This document shows, piece after piece, positions 52,876 to 62,224 of a stretch of DNA of 64,000 nucleotides (within the stretch, counting starts at the first letter, position 1; each line of letters begins with the position of its first letter). The notes under the pieces are model-generated. The model did no database searches. It saw only the letters and a list, made by a program, of their open reading frames with translations, and was not told where the DNA came from. The translations under genes and the position numbers were made by a program. Source of the stretch: Bacteroidota bacterium (GTDB taxonomy: Bacteria; Bacteroidota; Bacteroidia; Chitinophagales; Chitinophagaceae); contig JAFAEW010000053.1 of assembly GCA_023423835.1 (NCBI GenBank), positions 23,458 through 87,457 of the forward strand, given 5' to 3'.

Positions 52876-55302
52876 ATGCGGGAAGAAAAGATCAGTCAGT
52901 TGGTTCAATATTTTTGCAAAAACGATTTCAAATCGATTGAACAGGTGATCCTGTCTTATCCTGAAACTGAGAGCACCCGCAATGCTGTTAGCTTCCTGCA
53001 GTCTGATGATCCTTTCTATGCAATTGTTGCCCTCGATTCCATTGCAGGAAACAATTATTTCATGAGAAATTATGAAACGGCATTGATCTTTTCCTCTGCC
53101 GCCTATTATTGCGTGCAGTCGTATTTAGCCGCAACTTTTACCGATAGAAAGGATGAAGTGTTGTATTATGCCGGATCCTCGTCTTATTACATCTTAAGAT
53201 GTTTCCTGGATACGGGAGACTCCCTTTCAGGCGTGCAAACCTTCGCAGCCATTGCAGCTTATTACAACCAGGGGATCAATAAACCGGAATTTCTGGCCGC
53301 ACGGCTAACAGCCGTGGATTTGTACCTCGCCAACGAAAACCCTGAAAGCGCAAGGCAGCTTTTTGTCCAGATTCAACCGTCGGTTGTGCAAAGTTATAAC
53401 CGGCCCTATTTCGATCGCCTGGCAGAAAAGCTGCGCCGTCTCTTTGCGGAAATCAGCACGCTACCGTCAGAATCCATTGAAAGAAAAGTGGCCCAATTAA
53501 AGACCGATCTGGAAGGCATCATCGCGTCGATTCAGGATTCCATTCAACAAACAAAAGGAAAACCATCTGAAAAGGAAATCAGCTCCTTTGAGGAATTGCA
53601 GGATCTTCTCCGCCGCCTGCAGGAATGTACCGACGAAAACCTCCTCGCAGATTTGTGCGGTGCGATCAATCAAAAGATTTCATCCTTGTACACAGGGAAG
53701 GGGCGGGTGGATGAAAATGACGCGATAACTAAACGCAATCAGGTTCAGCAGCTCGGCAATCTGGTTTTTCAATCGTCTGACGAGGACGTTCTGAAGGAAG
53801 CATTATTGCAATTGAAGACGCTTTTAACTTTCTTTGAAAGCAGGTTTCCCGAGGATGAGAACTATATCCTGTGGCTGATTGCTTCCTGCCAGGATTGGTT
53901 AAATGAAAACCAGGAGGCGGTGAACGCACTGGAGCGGTTAAGATCAAATCTGGAGTTGAAGCAGTCGTATATCCGCAACCGGATTGAACGCGGTGGCGTA
54001 TTTGATCAATTTCCATTGCTGTTTAACCTGTTGATCAGGAATTACTATTTTTTAAGAGATCCGCGGCATGTTCTGAGGGCTATTGAAGCATCGAAAGGAC
54101 AAATGCTTACCGCAATTCCCGTTGATGAACCCGGAAAAGCCGGCACGAGCTACACCAATTTCAATGGACAGTTATCTGAATTGCTTGCAAAGGAAAAAGT
54201 ACATTTTTTGAGCTTTTTTGTAGACGAAAATTATTCGATCAGCGTACTTGCAACTTCAAACGGAAAATATTATGCAAAAGGAATTGAATTGACCCGTGAG
54301 GTGATCAATAACTGGGCTACCAAAAACTACCATAGCCCTGCGGTCTGGCAGAATCCGTCCACCGGCATATTCGCAAAGAATGTAAAGGTTGATATGGGTG
54401 CGGAGCTGGAAAAACTGCTTCCGGTGCTTTCCCTTGCTATAGAAGAAGGAAATCTTGCGGAAGGCGATCATATTGTGTATGCATCCCACGAAAATCTGAT
54501 GTTGTTTCCCCTGCATTATGCACGCTTCAAAGGGCAGTATCTGATCAGCCGTTTTTCGCTGTCACGAATCCACAATGCCTTTCAACTGATCAATCTGTTG
54601 AAGCAAGAACCGGATGCTTCAGGTAAGGTAACTTGTTTGATTGCACCTTCCAGGCAGGATCAGGAAAACCCGGAAAAGATGGAAGGGTTTCATGAAGTTG
54701 CAAATTGGTTGCAGGAAAATGTGAATCGCCCCGTAGTAATTCCAAAGGCAGAAATTACAGAGTTGAAAGGCATGTCAGAACAAAGCTCACTAATTCATTT
54801 TGCTGCACATGGTGTTTTCCCAGCCGCAGCCTTCGAAGACCAGAGGAAAAATAATCCGTTTTACAACAGCGGCATTCTTTTGAATTACGAGGGTAACCGC
54901 CCTGAATTAGATCTACATTTCGATTATTACAAAATGAAGAACCTGCTCAACCCCAAAACGCTTTTATCGATGGGAAATATCTTCGAAGGTAGCCATGTCA
55001 GTTTTCAGGCGTGTGTAAGCGGAAGGATGAAAGAGGGAATTGCAGGCGATGCGTTGGGAATGGAATGGGCCGCATTTTTTTGCGGTGCCCGAAGTAGCCT
55101 CACCGCTGCCTGGGATATCGATATTTTCTGGACAAACAAATTCTTCCTTTCATTCTATGATCTTTGGCTAAACAAGGAGATGAGTATGGCAGATGCCTAT
55201 ACCCAAACTATGCGAAATCTTATGGAAAATAAATTTCCCGGTGATAAGCCTAACGTTTATTTTTGGGGAGGGATGATATTATCCGGTAATTGGAAAAAGT
55301 AA
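52876..55302 (+). CDS. CHAT-domain (caspase-like) protein with a helical-repeat N-terminus
   Basis: A cytoplasmic protein of 808 residues without signal or transmembrane segment. Residues ~1-420 are helical and TPR-like (NYETALIFSSAAYYCVQSYL; NPESARQLFVQIQP; DENYILWLIASCQDWLNE; LRDPRHVLRAIEASKGQM). The CHAT domain fills ~400-808, with the catalytic His645 in LIHFAAHGVFPA and Cys713 in VSFQACVSGRMKEGIAGDAL, plus GARSSLTAAWDID and the C-terminal YFWGGMILSGNW. Both dyad residues are present, so protease activity is expected by family. The next gene starts 5 bp later. No CRISPR, gasdermin or other known defence gene is nearby. Function unknown. Confidence 0.9.
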   Translation: MREEKISQLVQYFCKNDFKSIEQVILSYPETESTRNAVSFLQSDDPFYAIVALDSIAGNNYFMRNYETALIFSSAAYYCVQSYLAATFTDRKDEVLYYAGSSSYYILRCFLDTGDSLSGVQTFAAIAAYYNQGINKPEFLAARLTAVDLYLANENPESARQLFVQIQPSVVQSYNRPYFDRLAEKLRRLFAEISTLPSESIERKVAQLKTDLEGIIASIQDSIQQTKGKPSEKEISSFEELQDLLRRLQECTDENLLADLCGAINQKISSLYTGKGRVDENDAITKRNQVQQLGNLVFQSSDEDVLKEALLQLKTLLTFFESRFPEDENYILWLIASCQDWLNENQEAVNALERLRSNLELKQSYIRNRIERGGVFDQFPLLFNLLIRNYYFLRDPRHVLRAIEASKGQMLTAIPVDEPGKAGTSYTNFNGQLSELLAKEKVHFLSFFVDENYSISVLATSNGKYYAKGIELTREVINNWATKNYHSPAVWQNPSTGIFAKNVKVDMGAELEKLLPVLSLAIEEGNLAEGDHIVYASHENLMLFPLHYARFKGQYLISRFSLSRIHNAFQLINLLKQEPDASGKVTCLIAPSRQDQENPEKMEGFHEVANWLQENVNRPVVIPKAEITELKGMSEQSSLIHFAAHGVFPAAAFEDQRKNNPFYNSGILLNYEGNRPELDLHFDYYKMKNLLNPKTLLSMGNIFEGSHVSFQACVSGRMKEGIAGDALGMEWAAFFCGARSSLTAAWDIDIFWTNKFFLSFYDLWLNKEMSMADAYTQTMRNLMENKFPGDKPNVYFWGGMILSGNWKK

Positions 55303-55307
55303 ATTCT

Positions 55308-55832
55308 ATGCAGCAACAAATCTTAGATCGGTTAAGCCAGATGGATGATTTTCAAATTCTCCGTTTTTTCAATTACCTCAATAATTCCCTGGCAGAAAAA
55401 GTGACGCAGGAGGCGGAGGATGTGATTTCCAAAATTCCAAAAGAGATCCGGAATAATGAAGAGATGCAACAGGTTTTGCAATTGCAGCCGGAATATGACC
55501 GGCCGTTAAAGCAGGATGAGGCGGCGAAATTCGCCCGTGCGGCGCTCGAATTGATGGCCCGGAATCCGCAAACAATGCCGGCCTTGTCTGAAAGCCTTAA
55601 AAATTATAAGGATAATGAAATGGCTGTGGGCGCCATACTTGCACTTGGCGGCGCCGTCTCATTTATCGTGTTGTTATCCACCTCAAAACTCACCTATAAA
55701 ACGGGCAGTGGCTGGGAACTGAATCTCGGAGGAAACCGCAATCCGGAAGAGATAAAAGGCGTGACGGAACTCGTGAAAGTATTGTTTAACGTGATTCCCG
55801 ATTCGCTGTTAAAAATCGTAAAGCCTAAGTAA
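55308..55832 (+). CDS. small single-pass membrane protein, partner of the CHAT protein
   Basis: A protein of 174 residues. Residues 1-100 are helical and charged (SQMDDFQILRFFNYLNNSLAEKV; EEMQQVLQLQPEYDRPLKQDEAAK; ALELMARNPQTMPALSESL), ~105-127 form a Gly/Ala-containing hydrophobic helix (AVGAILALGGAVSFIVLLST), and ~128-174 form a polar tail (KLTYKTGSGWELNLGG, then a helix with KGVTELVKVLFNVIPDSLLKIV). No known family is recognised. The 5-bp gap after the CHAT stop suggests co-translation. The N-terminal part could be cleaved or contacted by the CHAT protein; that is a guess. Confidence 0.85.
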   Translation: MQQQILDRLSQMDDFQILRFFNYLNNSLAEKVTQEAEDVISKIPKEIRNNEEMQQVLQLQPEYDRPLKQDEAAKFARAALELMARNPQTMPALSESLKNYKDNEMAVGAILALGGAVSFIVLLSTSKLTYKTGSGWELNLGGNRNPEEIKGVTELVKVLFNVIPDSLLKIVKPK

Positions 55833-55982
55833 AGATACGCCGGTTCCTCCCACTGAAAATTTGATATCCTTATTATCATTCCTAAAAAATCGTTTCTCAT
55901 GCAAAAAAGGCAGCCGTTTTGAAACCGACTACCATTTTCTGTAGTTTTGAATTTGTTTTGAACCTTTCCGCCCCTTCTCTTT

Positions 55983-57359
55983 TTATTTTAACTGATCCAT
56001 TATTTTTTGAAAGCGGTCTACCAGTTGTTTTTCGCCGGCAGTTCTCTCGCTCTTTTTAATCGGTCGCACTTCTTCAGGATCAAGAGAAATATTATAAAAC
56101 CTGTCTACCTGGTCATATAGTTTATAGGTGGTATCGTTTATCCATCTTCTTAGTTTATCATTTCCGTTATTTGAATAAGGAACATAATGGTTAAACACAT
56201 ATTCTCTCGGAATTGCATTTTTACTGTCGATCAATTGTTTTGCGAAGCTGATGCCATCGATGGTACCATAGCTTGCATCAGGATTCTTTCCTACAATTTC
56301 TGAAACGGTAGAAAAAAAGTCCTGGAAAGCAACCAGGTTATGGTTCACACTTCCGGCTTTAATTCCATTAGGCCAGGTTACCATCAACGGCACCCTTGTC
56401 CCGTGATGTGTGGTGCTGCTTTTGCCCCCTTCAACCATTTTACCGTTGAAATCGTACCAAATTTTGCGAGGCGTACCGTTGTCACCGGCAAACATCACGA
56501 TGGTATTATTGTAAAGATTCCATTGTTTCAGTGAATCGATTATTTCTCCAATCTTTTTATCCATGTATTTCATCATGGATGGAAAGTATTTCACATCAGC
56601 CGTGCTTTGTTTTGAATCCCAGTTTCTATATTCGGCATCCTCGGGTGTTGGCGAATACGGGAAATGACAAAGGCTGATCGGAAAAAACACAAAGAATGGG
56701 TTTGATTTGTTTTGATGGATGAAGTCTAAAACGTCGGCCGTAAAAATATCGTCGCCGTATTGCCCTTTGGTTTCGGTTGTGGAAATATAATTTCCGTTTT
56801 TATAAAGGAGAGGATCCTTATAATGGCTGCGCGGCGGATCTGCTTTAAAAGGATCCCAGAGGCTATAGTCATCGAATCCCATTCGGCGGGCAGTGGCGTC
56901 ACCTCCGTCAAACGACCACTTCCCTGCGGCATAAGTGCGATACCCCGCCTCCTGTGCAAGGTTGCCGATTGATTTCTCCGTTTCAGGAAATGAACCCCAG
57001 GTGAAATAGTTCCGGAAATTATACTTTCCCGAAATAAATGCAGTTCTCGAGGGAGAGCAAAGTGGTGAGCTATACACGTGGGTAAATCTCATACCTCCTT
57101 TTGCCATAGCATCGATGTTTGGGGTTTCAAATGTTCGGTTGCCATTTACCGCGATTGCATCATAGCCTACATCGTCGGCAAGAATAATAACGATGTTCGG
57201 GCGCTGCGTCTTGAAGAAAATAGCATCCGGGTCCGGAATTTTGGGTTGATCCGCGATCTTCGATCCGGATTTTGCGCATCCGCTGAGTGAAAAAACTACC
57301 AGCAGGGACACGAATTGCAATGACTGATTTACAGTCTTTTTGGTCATAAAAGTTCTCAT
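55983..57359 (-). CDS. sulfatase-family lipoprotein (arylsulfatase type)
   Basis: A protein of 458 residues with a signal peptide and lipobox (VFSLSGCAKS). Sulfatase core: PNIVIILADDVGYDAIAVNG (metal-binding Asp pair), the formylglycine site SSPLCSPSRTAFISG (CxPSR, so Cys is the modified residue), the KWSFDGG and GDDIFTADVLDFI regions, and GDNGTPRKIWYDFNGKMVEGGKSSTTHHGTRVPLMV. It likely removes sulfate from host- or algal-type glycans on the outer surface. ATG at 57347 (MTKKTVNQ) is an alternative start. No sulfatase-maturing enzyme lies in the window. Confidence 0.92.
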   Translation of the reverse strand: MRTFMTKKTVNQSLQFVSLLVVFSLSGCAKSGSKIADQPKIPDPDAIFFKTQRPNIVIILADDVGYDAIAVNGNRTFETPNIDAMAKGGMRFTHVYSSPLCSPSRTAFISGKYNFRNYFTWGSFPETEKSIGNLAQEAGYRTYAAGKWSFDGGDATARRMGFDDYSLWDPFKADPPRSHYKDPLLYKNGNYISTTETKGQYGDDIFTADVLDFIHQNKSNPFFVFFPISLCHFPYSPTPEDAEYRNWDSKQSTADVKYFPSMMKYMDKKIGEIIDSLKQWNLYNNTIVMFAGDNGTPRKIWYDFNGKMVEGGKSSTTHHGTRVPLMVTWPNGIKAGSVNHNLVAFQDFFSTVSEIVGKNPDASYGTIDGISFAKQLIDSKNAIPREYVFNHYVPYSNNGNDKLRRWINDTTYKLYDQVDRFYNISLDPEEVRPIKKSERTAGEKQLVDRFQKIMDQLK

Positions 57360-57507
57360 GGTGTACAGGTTTATTTAAGGAGTTTTAAGTACTTTTTAAT
57401 TTGGTCATGTTGAAATGGGATGTTAAAAATATCAAATTTTTTAATACAGTCTCATTTATTTTAAATTCCACCCGCTTTCTTTACTTTCGTCGTTTAAGAT
57501 CATTTTA

Positions 57508-58578
57508 ATGAAGAAGCATAATTTTAATTCGGGTCCATCGGTATTACCCGATGAAGTTGTGAGGGCAGCAGCTGAATCAATCCGCGATTTCAACGGATCA
57601 GGATTATCGGTCCTCGAACTTGGTCATCGTACTTCTTTATTTATTGATGTATTGGAATCGGCAAGAAAAATGGTGAAAGAACTGATGGAGCTGGATGAGG
57701 CCTATGAGGTTTTGTTTTTACACGGCGGAGCAAGCACGCAGTTCATGCAGGTACCGCTGAACCTTTTGAATCAGGATGAGACCGCCGCTTTTTGCGATAA
57801 CGGCATCTGGGGAAAAAAAGCGATTAAAGAAGCAGGATTTTTTGGAACGCCGCTCGTTGTTGCCTCCTCTCAGGACAAGGAAAATACGTACATCCCAAAG
57901 GATTTTATCGTTCCTGACTATGTAAAATATTTCCATTACACCAGCAATAATACGGTAGAAGGTACACAATGGCATTCCATCCCCGAAGTTTCCGTTCCAA
58001 TTGTAGCCGACATGAGCAGCGATATTTTCAGCAAGCCATTGGAGTTTAACAAGTTTTCCCTGATCTATGCCGGTGCGCAAAAAAATGTTGGAGCAGCGGG
58101 AACAACCATCGTGGTTATAAAAAAGGATATCCTGGGAAAGGTAGATCGCCCAATTCCTACCATGCTTGATTATATTAAACATATTGAGGCAGGATCGTTG
58201 CTAAATACTGCTCCGGTTTTTTCAATTTACGTCAGTTATCTCACCCTAAAATGGATAATCGCAGAGGGCGGTTTAACGGAAATGAAAAGGAGAAGTGAGG
58301 CCAGGGCGAATTTATTTTATAATACGCTTGATTCGTTGCCTGTTTTTATTCCAAAAGTGGCGAAGGAAGACAGAAGCCTGATGAATGCCACCTTTTCTAT
58401 TGCAGACAGGGAAAAGGAAAAAGCATTTTTAAAACTCTGCGATGACAACGGAATGGTGGGCATTAAAGGACACCGGTCTGTCGGCGGATTGAGGGTAAGC
58501 ATGTATAATGCACTCCCGCTGAGCAGTGTGGAAGCGCTCTGTGAGGTTATGCGCCATTTCAATAATACCTTTGCATAA
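57508..58578 (+). CDS. serC: phosphoserine aminotransferase
   Basis: A PLP enzyme of 356 residues that makes 3-phosphoserine from 3-phosphohydroxypyruvate and glutamate in serine synthesis. Seen: HNFNSGPSVLPDEVV, LFLHGGASTQFMQVPLNLL, ADMSSDIFSKPL and the PLP-lysine IYAGAQKNVGAAGTTIVVI, with NTAPVFSIYVSYLTLKWI and the C-terminal GHRSVGGLRVSMYNALP. A -7-like TACTTTCG lies about 20 nt upstream. It leads an operon with a DUF1015 gene; this order is common in Bacteroidota. Confidence 0.96.
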   Translation: MKKHNFNSGPSVLPDEVVRAAAESIRDFNGSGLSVLELGHRTSLFIDVLESARKMVKELMELDEAYEVLFLHGGASTQFMQVPLNLLNQDETAAFCDNGIWGKKAIKEAGFFGTPLVVASSQDKENTYIPKDFIVPDYVKYFHYTSNNTVEGTQWHSIPEVSVPIVADMSSDIFSKPLEFNKFSLIYAGAQKNVGAAGTTIVVIKKDILGKVDRPIPTMLDYIKHIEAGSLLNTAPVFSIYVSYLTLKWIIAEGGLTEMKRRSEARANLFYNTLDSLPVFIPKVAKEDRSLMNATFSIADREKEKAFLKLCDDNGMVGIKGHRSVGGLRVSMYNALPLSSVEALCEVMRHFNNTFA

Positions 58579-58605
58579 ATAAACTTAAAAGAAAACCAAT
58601 TACTA

Positions 58606-59838
58606 ATGAGTGATATCAGACCATTTAAAGCCTTACGCCCGACCGAATCGCTGGCACCGAAGGTTGCAAGCAGACCGTATGATGTGCTAACGAGTGAAGA
58701 AGCAAGAGTGTTATGTGAAAACAATCCCTACAGTTTCCTGCACATCACAAAAAGCGAAGTGGATCTTCCCGAAGATACCGATGTTCAAAGCGAAATTGTT
58801 TACAAAAAAGCGAAGGAGAATCTCGACAGCTTCCTGGATAACGACATTCTTTTCAAAGAAAATTCAGACTGTTATTATGTTTACCAGTTAACGATGAATG
58901 GCCGTACGCAAACCGGTTTAACCTGTGTAAGCAGCATCGATGATTACGAACAGGGATTGATTAAAAAACATGAATTTACCCGCCCTGAGAAGGAAAAGGA
59001 TCGTATCGATCATATTATTGCTACGCGAGCACAAACGGGAAATGTTTTTCTTGCCTATCGGACAAACAAAAATCTGGATCAGGTAATAGATGAGTTCATT
59101 GCCTCCAGGCAGCCGGTCTACGATTTTGTGGCAGAAGATGGAATAACACATAAGATCTGGATCATCGACCAGCCGGAGACGATTGATCAAATATCCGCGA
59201 TTTTCAGGGATGAAGTGCCGGCCACTTACATTGCAGACGGCCATCACCGTGCCGCTTCGGCCGCCAAATCAAGAACCGAATTGTCGAAAATCAATAGCGA
59301 TGAAGCAGCCTACTTCCTCACCACTTTATTTCCATCTGACCAGTTGGAAATTATGGATTACAACCGGGTTGTAAAAAGTTTAAACGGGTTAACCACACAG
59401 GAATTCCTGGAGAAGCTGAAGGAGGATTTCCAGATTGAAGACAATGGTACTCAGCCTTTCAAACCACAAAAGCTTCACCAATTCGGATTATATTTGGATA
59501 AGAATTGGTATCGTCTGGAAGTCAGAGAGGGCAGCTGGTCAAACGATCCGACCGGAGTTTTGGACATCACAATCCTTCAAAATAAAATTTTAGGCAAGCA
59601 TCTTGATATTCATGATCAGCGTACAGATAAAAATATCGATTTTGTAGGAGGAATAAGAGGATTGGAAGAACTGGAAAGAAGGGTTGATTCAGGAGAAATG
59701 AAGGCTGCCTTCAGCCTCTATCCCGTAAGCATTGAACAACTTTTTTCCATTGCCGACAGCGGTGAAGTAATGCCTCCCAAAAGTACGTGGTTTGAACCCA
59801 AGTTAAGGGACGGATTATTGACACACATTATCAGTTGA
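58606..59838 (+). CDS. DUF1015-family protein
   Basis: A protein of 410 residues. Family landmarks are PFKALRPTESLAPKVASRPYDVLTSEEA at the N-terminus, IKKHEFTRPEKEKDRIDH, and the central ADGHHRAASAAKSR. DUF1015 genes travel with serC or serA in many bacteria, which hints at a role in serine metabolism, but the activity is not established. It starts 27 bp after serC and its stop overlaps the start of the TPR gene by 1 base. Confidence 0.92.
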   Translation: MSDIRPFKALRPTESLAPKVASRPYDVLTSEEARVLCENNPYSFLHITKSEVDLPEDTDVQSEIVYKKAKENLDSFLDNDILFKENSDCYYVYQLTMNGRTQTGLTCVSSIDDYEQGLIKKHEFTRPEKEKDRIDHIIATRAQTGNVFLAYRTNKNLDQVIDEFIASRQPVYDFVAEDGITHKIWIIDQPETIDQISAIFRDEVPATYIADGHHRAASAAKSRTELSKINSDEAAYFLTTLFPSDQLEIMDYNRVVKSLNGLTTQEFLEKLKEDFQIEDNGTQPFKPQKLHQFGLYLDKNWYRLEVREGSWSNDPTGVLDITILQNKILGKHLDIHDQRTDKNIDFVGGIRGLEELERRVDSGEMKAAFSLYPVSIEQLFSIADSGEVMPPKSTWFEPKLRDGLLTHIIS

Positions 59839-60860
59839 TGAAACAAATATTGCAAATAACAGCCATCGTTTTTCTCGCCGCAATAAGTATAACGGCTTTT
59901 GGTCAAAACGAGGACGTCAGCAGCCTGCAGCAGACAGCCCGCAGCCTCATGCGCCAGGGAGACTATGAAAATGCCCTCAAAGTAATTGACAAGGGTCTCA
60001 CCAACAATCCCGATAATTTTGACCTTTTGAAAGATAAGGCATTTGTTTCCTATCTCAAGCGGGATTTCAGTACAGCTATTGAGGTTGGAAAACAAATTAC
60101 AGCCCGTCCGGATGCTGACGTTCAGAGTTTTCAGATATTGGGACTTGCCTATAAAGCGATAGCGGAAAATAAGGAAAGTGAAAAGATGTATAAGAACGCG
60201 CTGAAAAAATTTCCCAACAGCGCTGTTCTTTACAGTGAATTCGGCGAAATGTTGAATTTGAGTAACAGGAAGGCGGATGCTATTGAACAATGGGAAAAAG
60301 GCATCGCCGCAGATCCCAATTACAGCAGCAACTACTATTTCGCTGCAAAATATTATGCGGAAGAAAACCGCCTGATCCGTTCTTTACTCTATGCCGAAAC
60401 TTTCGTTAATATGGAAAGCTTTTCCGGCCGCACTTCCGAAATAAAGAAATTGCTGATTGAGGATTATCAGAAGCTTTTTTCATCTCCTAATTCTGTTTTA
60501 GATATTCCTGCCAAATCAAATGCTTTTGAAAAAACAGTAGCCGAAGAATTCGGAAAACTGATAAATATGATGCAGGATGGCGTAACTCCGGAAACACTTA
60601 CCGCCTTCCATACGAGGTTTACCTTAAACTGGTTTAACAGCGATGCGAGAAAGTATCCTTTCCGCCTGTTTGAACATTACCGTCTTTTATTGCAACAAGG
60701 CTATTTCGATGCCTATAATCAATGGCTGATCGGCGCTGAATCTGACACCGGGCAATACCAGGCTTGGGTAAACAGCCATCCCGATGAAGTGAAGGCTTTT
60801 CAGCATTATCAAAAAAGCGTGGTGTACAAAATACCGGATGGACAATATTATCCAAACTAA
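59838..60860 (+). CDS. secreted TPR-repeat protein
   Basis: A protein of 340 residues with a signal peptide (MKQILQITAIVFLAAISITAFGQ) and several tetratricopeptide repeats (QGDYENALKVIDKGLTNNPDN; AIAENKESEKMYKNALKKFPNS; RKADAIEQWEKGIAADPNYS). The C-terminal third is a less regular helical region. The ATG overlaps the stop of the DUF1015 gene (TGATG), so it belongs to the serC operon. The TPRs suggest a scaffold in the periplasm; the target is unknown. Confidence 0.85.
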   Translation: MKQILQITAIVFLAAISITAFGQNEDVSSLQQTARSLMRQGDYENALKVIDKGLTNNPDNFDLLKDKAFVSYLKRDFSTAIEVGKQITARPDADVQSFQILGLAYKAIAENKESEKMYKNALKKFPNSAVLYSEFGEMLNLSNRKADAIEQWEKGIAADPNYSSNYYFAAKYYAEENRLIRSLLYAETFVNMESFSGRTSEIKKLLIEDYQKLFSSPNSVLDIPAKSNAFEKTVAEEFGKLINMMQDGVTPETLTAFHTRFTLNWFNSDARKYPFRLFEHYRLLLQQGYFDAYNQWLIGAESDTGQYQAWVNSHPDEVKAFQHYQKSVVYKIPDGQYYPN

Positions 60861-60941
60861 GATTGTTAATCGATGATTGTTTAACAAGTGATAAAACATT
60901 TAAAACCTCCTGAAAATTTTCACATCCCCTTTTTTCTGTTA

Positions 60942-60949
60942 TACTTTTG
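60942..60949 (+). promoter_or_regulatory. MFS-transporter -7 box
   Basis: TACTTTTG matches TAnnTTTG exactly; the ATG at 60974 follows 24 nt later. It supports that start over the 60947 codon. Confidence 0.5.
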
Positions 60950-60973
60950 CGGACTTCTTTAAAAAGGCGAAGA

Positions 60974-62224
60974 ATGAAGGAAACGGAAATAGCAGAAACA
61001 ACGGAAATAATTAACGACACGGCGCAGAAGACAGTTTACAGTATTTTATTGGCAATCAGCTTTTCACACCTGCTCAACGATACGATTCAATCGCTGATTC
61101 CTGCTATTTATCCGGTTGTAAAGCACTCTTTCCATCTTACTTTTTCGCAGGTGGGATTGATAACGCTGACTTTCCAAATGGCCGCTTCCCTTTTGCAACC
61201 GATCGTAGGATTTTACACAGATAAAAACCCGCAGCCATTTTCTCTCGCCATTGGGATGATTTTTACGCTTTCCGGACTCGTTTTCTTATCGCAGGCAGAC
61301 AGTTTTGCGCACCTGCTGGTTTCAGTGGGTCTGATTGGTATCGGATCATCAGTTTTTCATCCCGAAGCGAGTAAAGTAGCCTATATGGCATCGGGCGGTA
61401 AAAGAGGACTTGCACAAAGTATTTTCCAGGTGGGAGGAAATGCGGGCAGCTCATTTGGTCCGTTACTCGCAGCCATGATTGTGGTTCCGTTCGGGCAAAC
61501 GAGTATCCTTTGGTTTTCGTTGCTCGCATTGATGGCCATAACGGTTTTGTTCAGAGTGGGAAAATGGTACAAAAACCACGAATACATCCGCAAAAAGGGC
61601 AGGACCACGCAACCGTTGGAAACCGTGAATCTTTCAAGGAAGAAGATTGTCATTTCCATCAGCATTCTGCTGGTACTCATCTTTTCGAAATATTTTTATT
61701 TGTCATCGATAACCAGCTATTACACTTTTTATCTGATCCAAAAGTTTCATGTTTCGGTTCAATCTTCGCAGATCCACCTCTTTATATTCCTCGTTTCCGT
61801 GGCTGCCGGCACTTTGCTGGGAGGACCGTTGGGCGACAGGTTTGGAAGGAAATATGTCATCTGGTTTTCAATTCTTGGCGTAGCGCCCTTCACCTTGTTG
61901 TTACCTTATTGCAGCCTTTTCTGGACGTCTATTTTGACCGTTATCATAGGACTGATTCTTTCTTCCGCCTTTGCCGCCATCCTCGTGTATGCGCAGGAAT
62001 TATTACCGGGAAAGATTGGAATGGTATCGGGATTATTCTTTGGATTTGCCTTTGGAATGGGCGGACTCGGGTCGGCGGTTTTAGGATCCCTGGCCGATAA
62101 AACCAGCATCGCCTACGTATTTCATCTATGTTCGTTTTTACCGCTGATGGGAATGCTTACGGCCTTTCTTCCCAATCTGAAAACGGTATCAAAACCGAAG
62201 ACAGATTCACCGAAAAATCGTTAA
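60974..62224 (+). CDS. MFS transporter, fosmidomycin-resistance (Fsr) type
   Basis: An inner-membrane transporter of 416 residues with ~12 helices. The N-terminus AISFSHLLNDTIQSLIPAIYPVVK and TFQMAASLLQPIVGFYTDK, followed by GIGSSVFHPEASKVAYMASGGKRGLAQSIFQVGGNAGSSFGPLLAA, is the Fsr signature. The known member exports fosmidomycin; here the natural substrate is unknown. The start at 60974 is set by the promoter box; a codon at 60947 lies inside it. The gene overlaps the convergent sixA stop by 4 bp. Confidence 0.9.
   Translation: MKETEIAETTEIINDTAQKTVYSILLAISFSHLLNDTIQSLIPAIYPVVKHSFHLTFSQVGLITLTFQMAASLLQPIVGFYTDKNPQPFSLAIGMIFTLSGLVFLSQADSFAHLLVSVGLIGIGSSVFHPEASKVAYMASGGKRGLAQSIFQVGGNAGSSFGPLLAAMIVVPFGQTSILWFSLLALMAITVLFRVGKWYKNHEYIRKKGRTTQPLETVNLSRKKIVISISILLVLIFSKYFYLSSITSYYTFYLIQKFHVSVQSSQIHLFIFLVSVAAGTLLGGPLGDRFGRKYVIWFSILGVAPFTLLLPYCSLFWTSILTVIIGLILSSAFAAILVYAQELLPGKIGMVSGLFFGFAFGMGGLGSAVLGSLADKTSIAYVFHLCSFLPLMGMLTAFLPNLKTVSKPKTDSPKNR

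Noticed and set aside
55308..55832. Idea that the CHAT neighbour is a bacterial gasdermin
   Set aside because: It is shorter than gasdermins, has a single hydrophobic helix rather than the N-terminal beta-sheet pore domain, and shows no gasdermin-like repeats.
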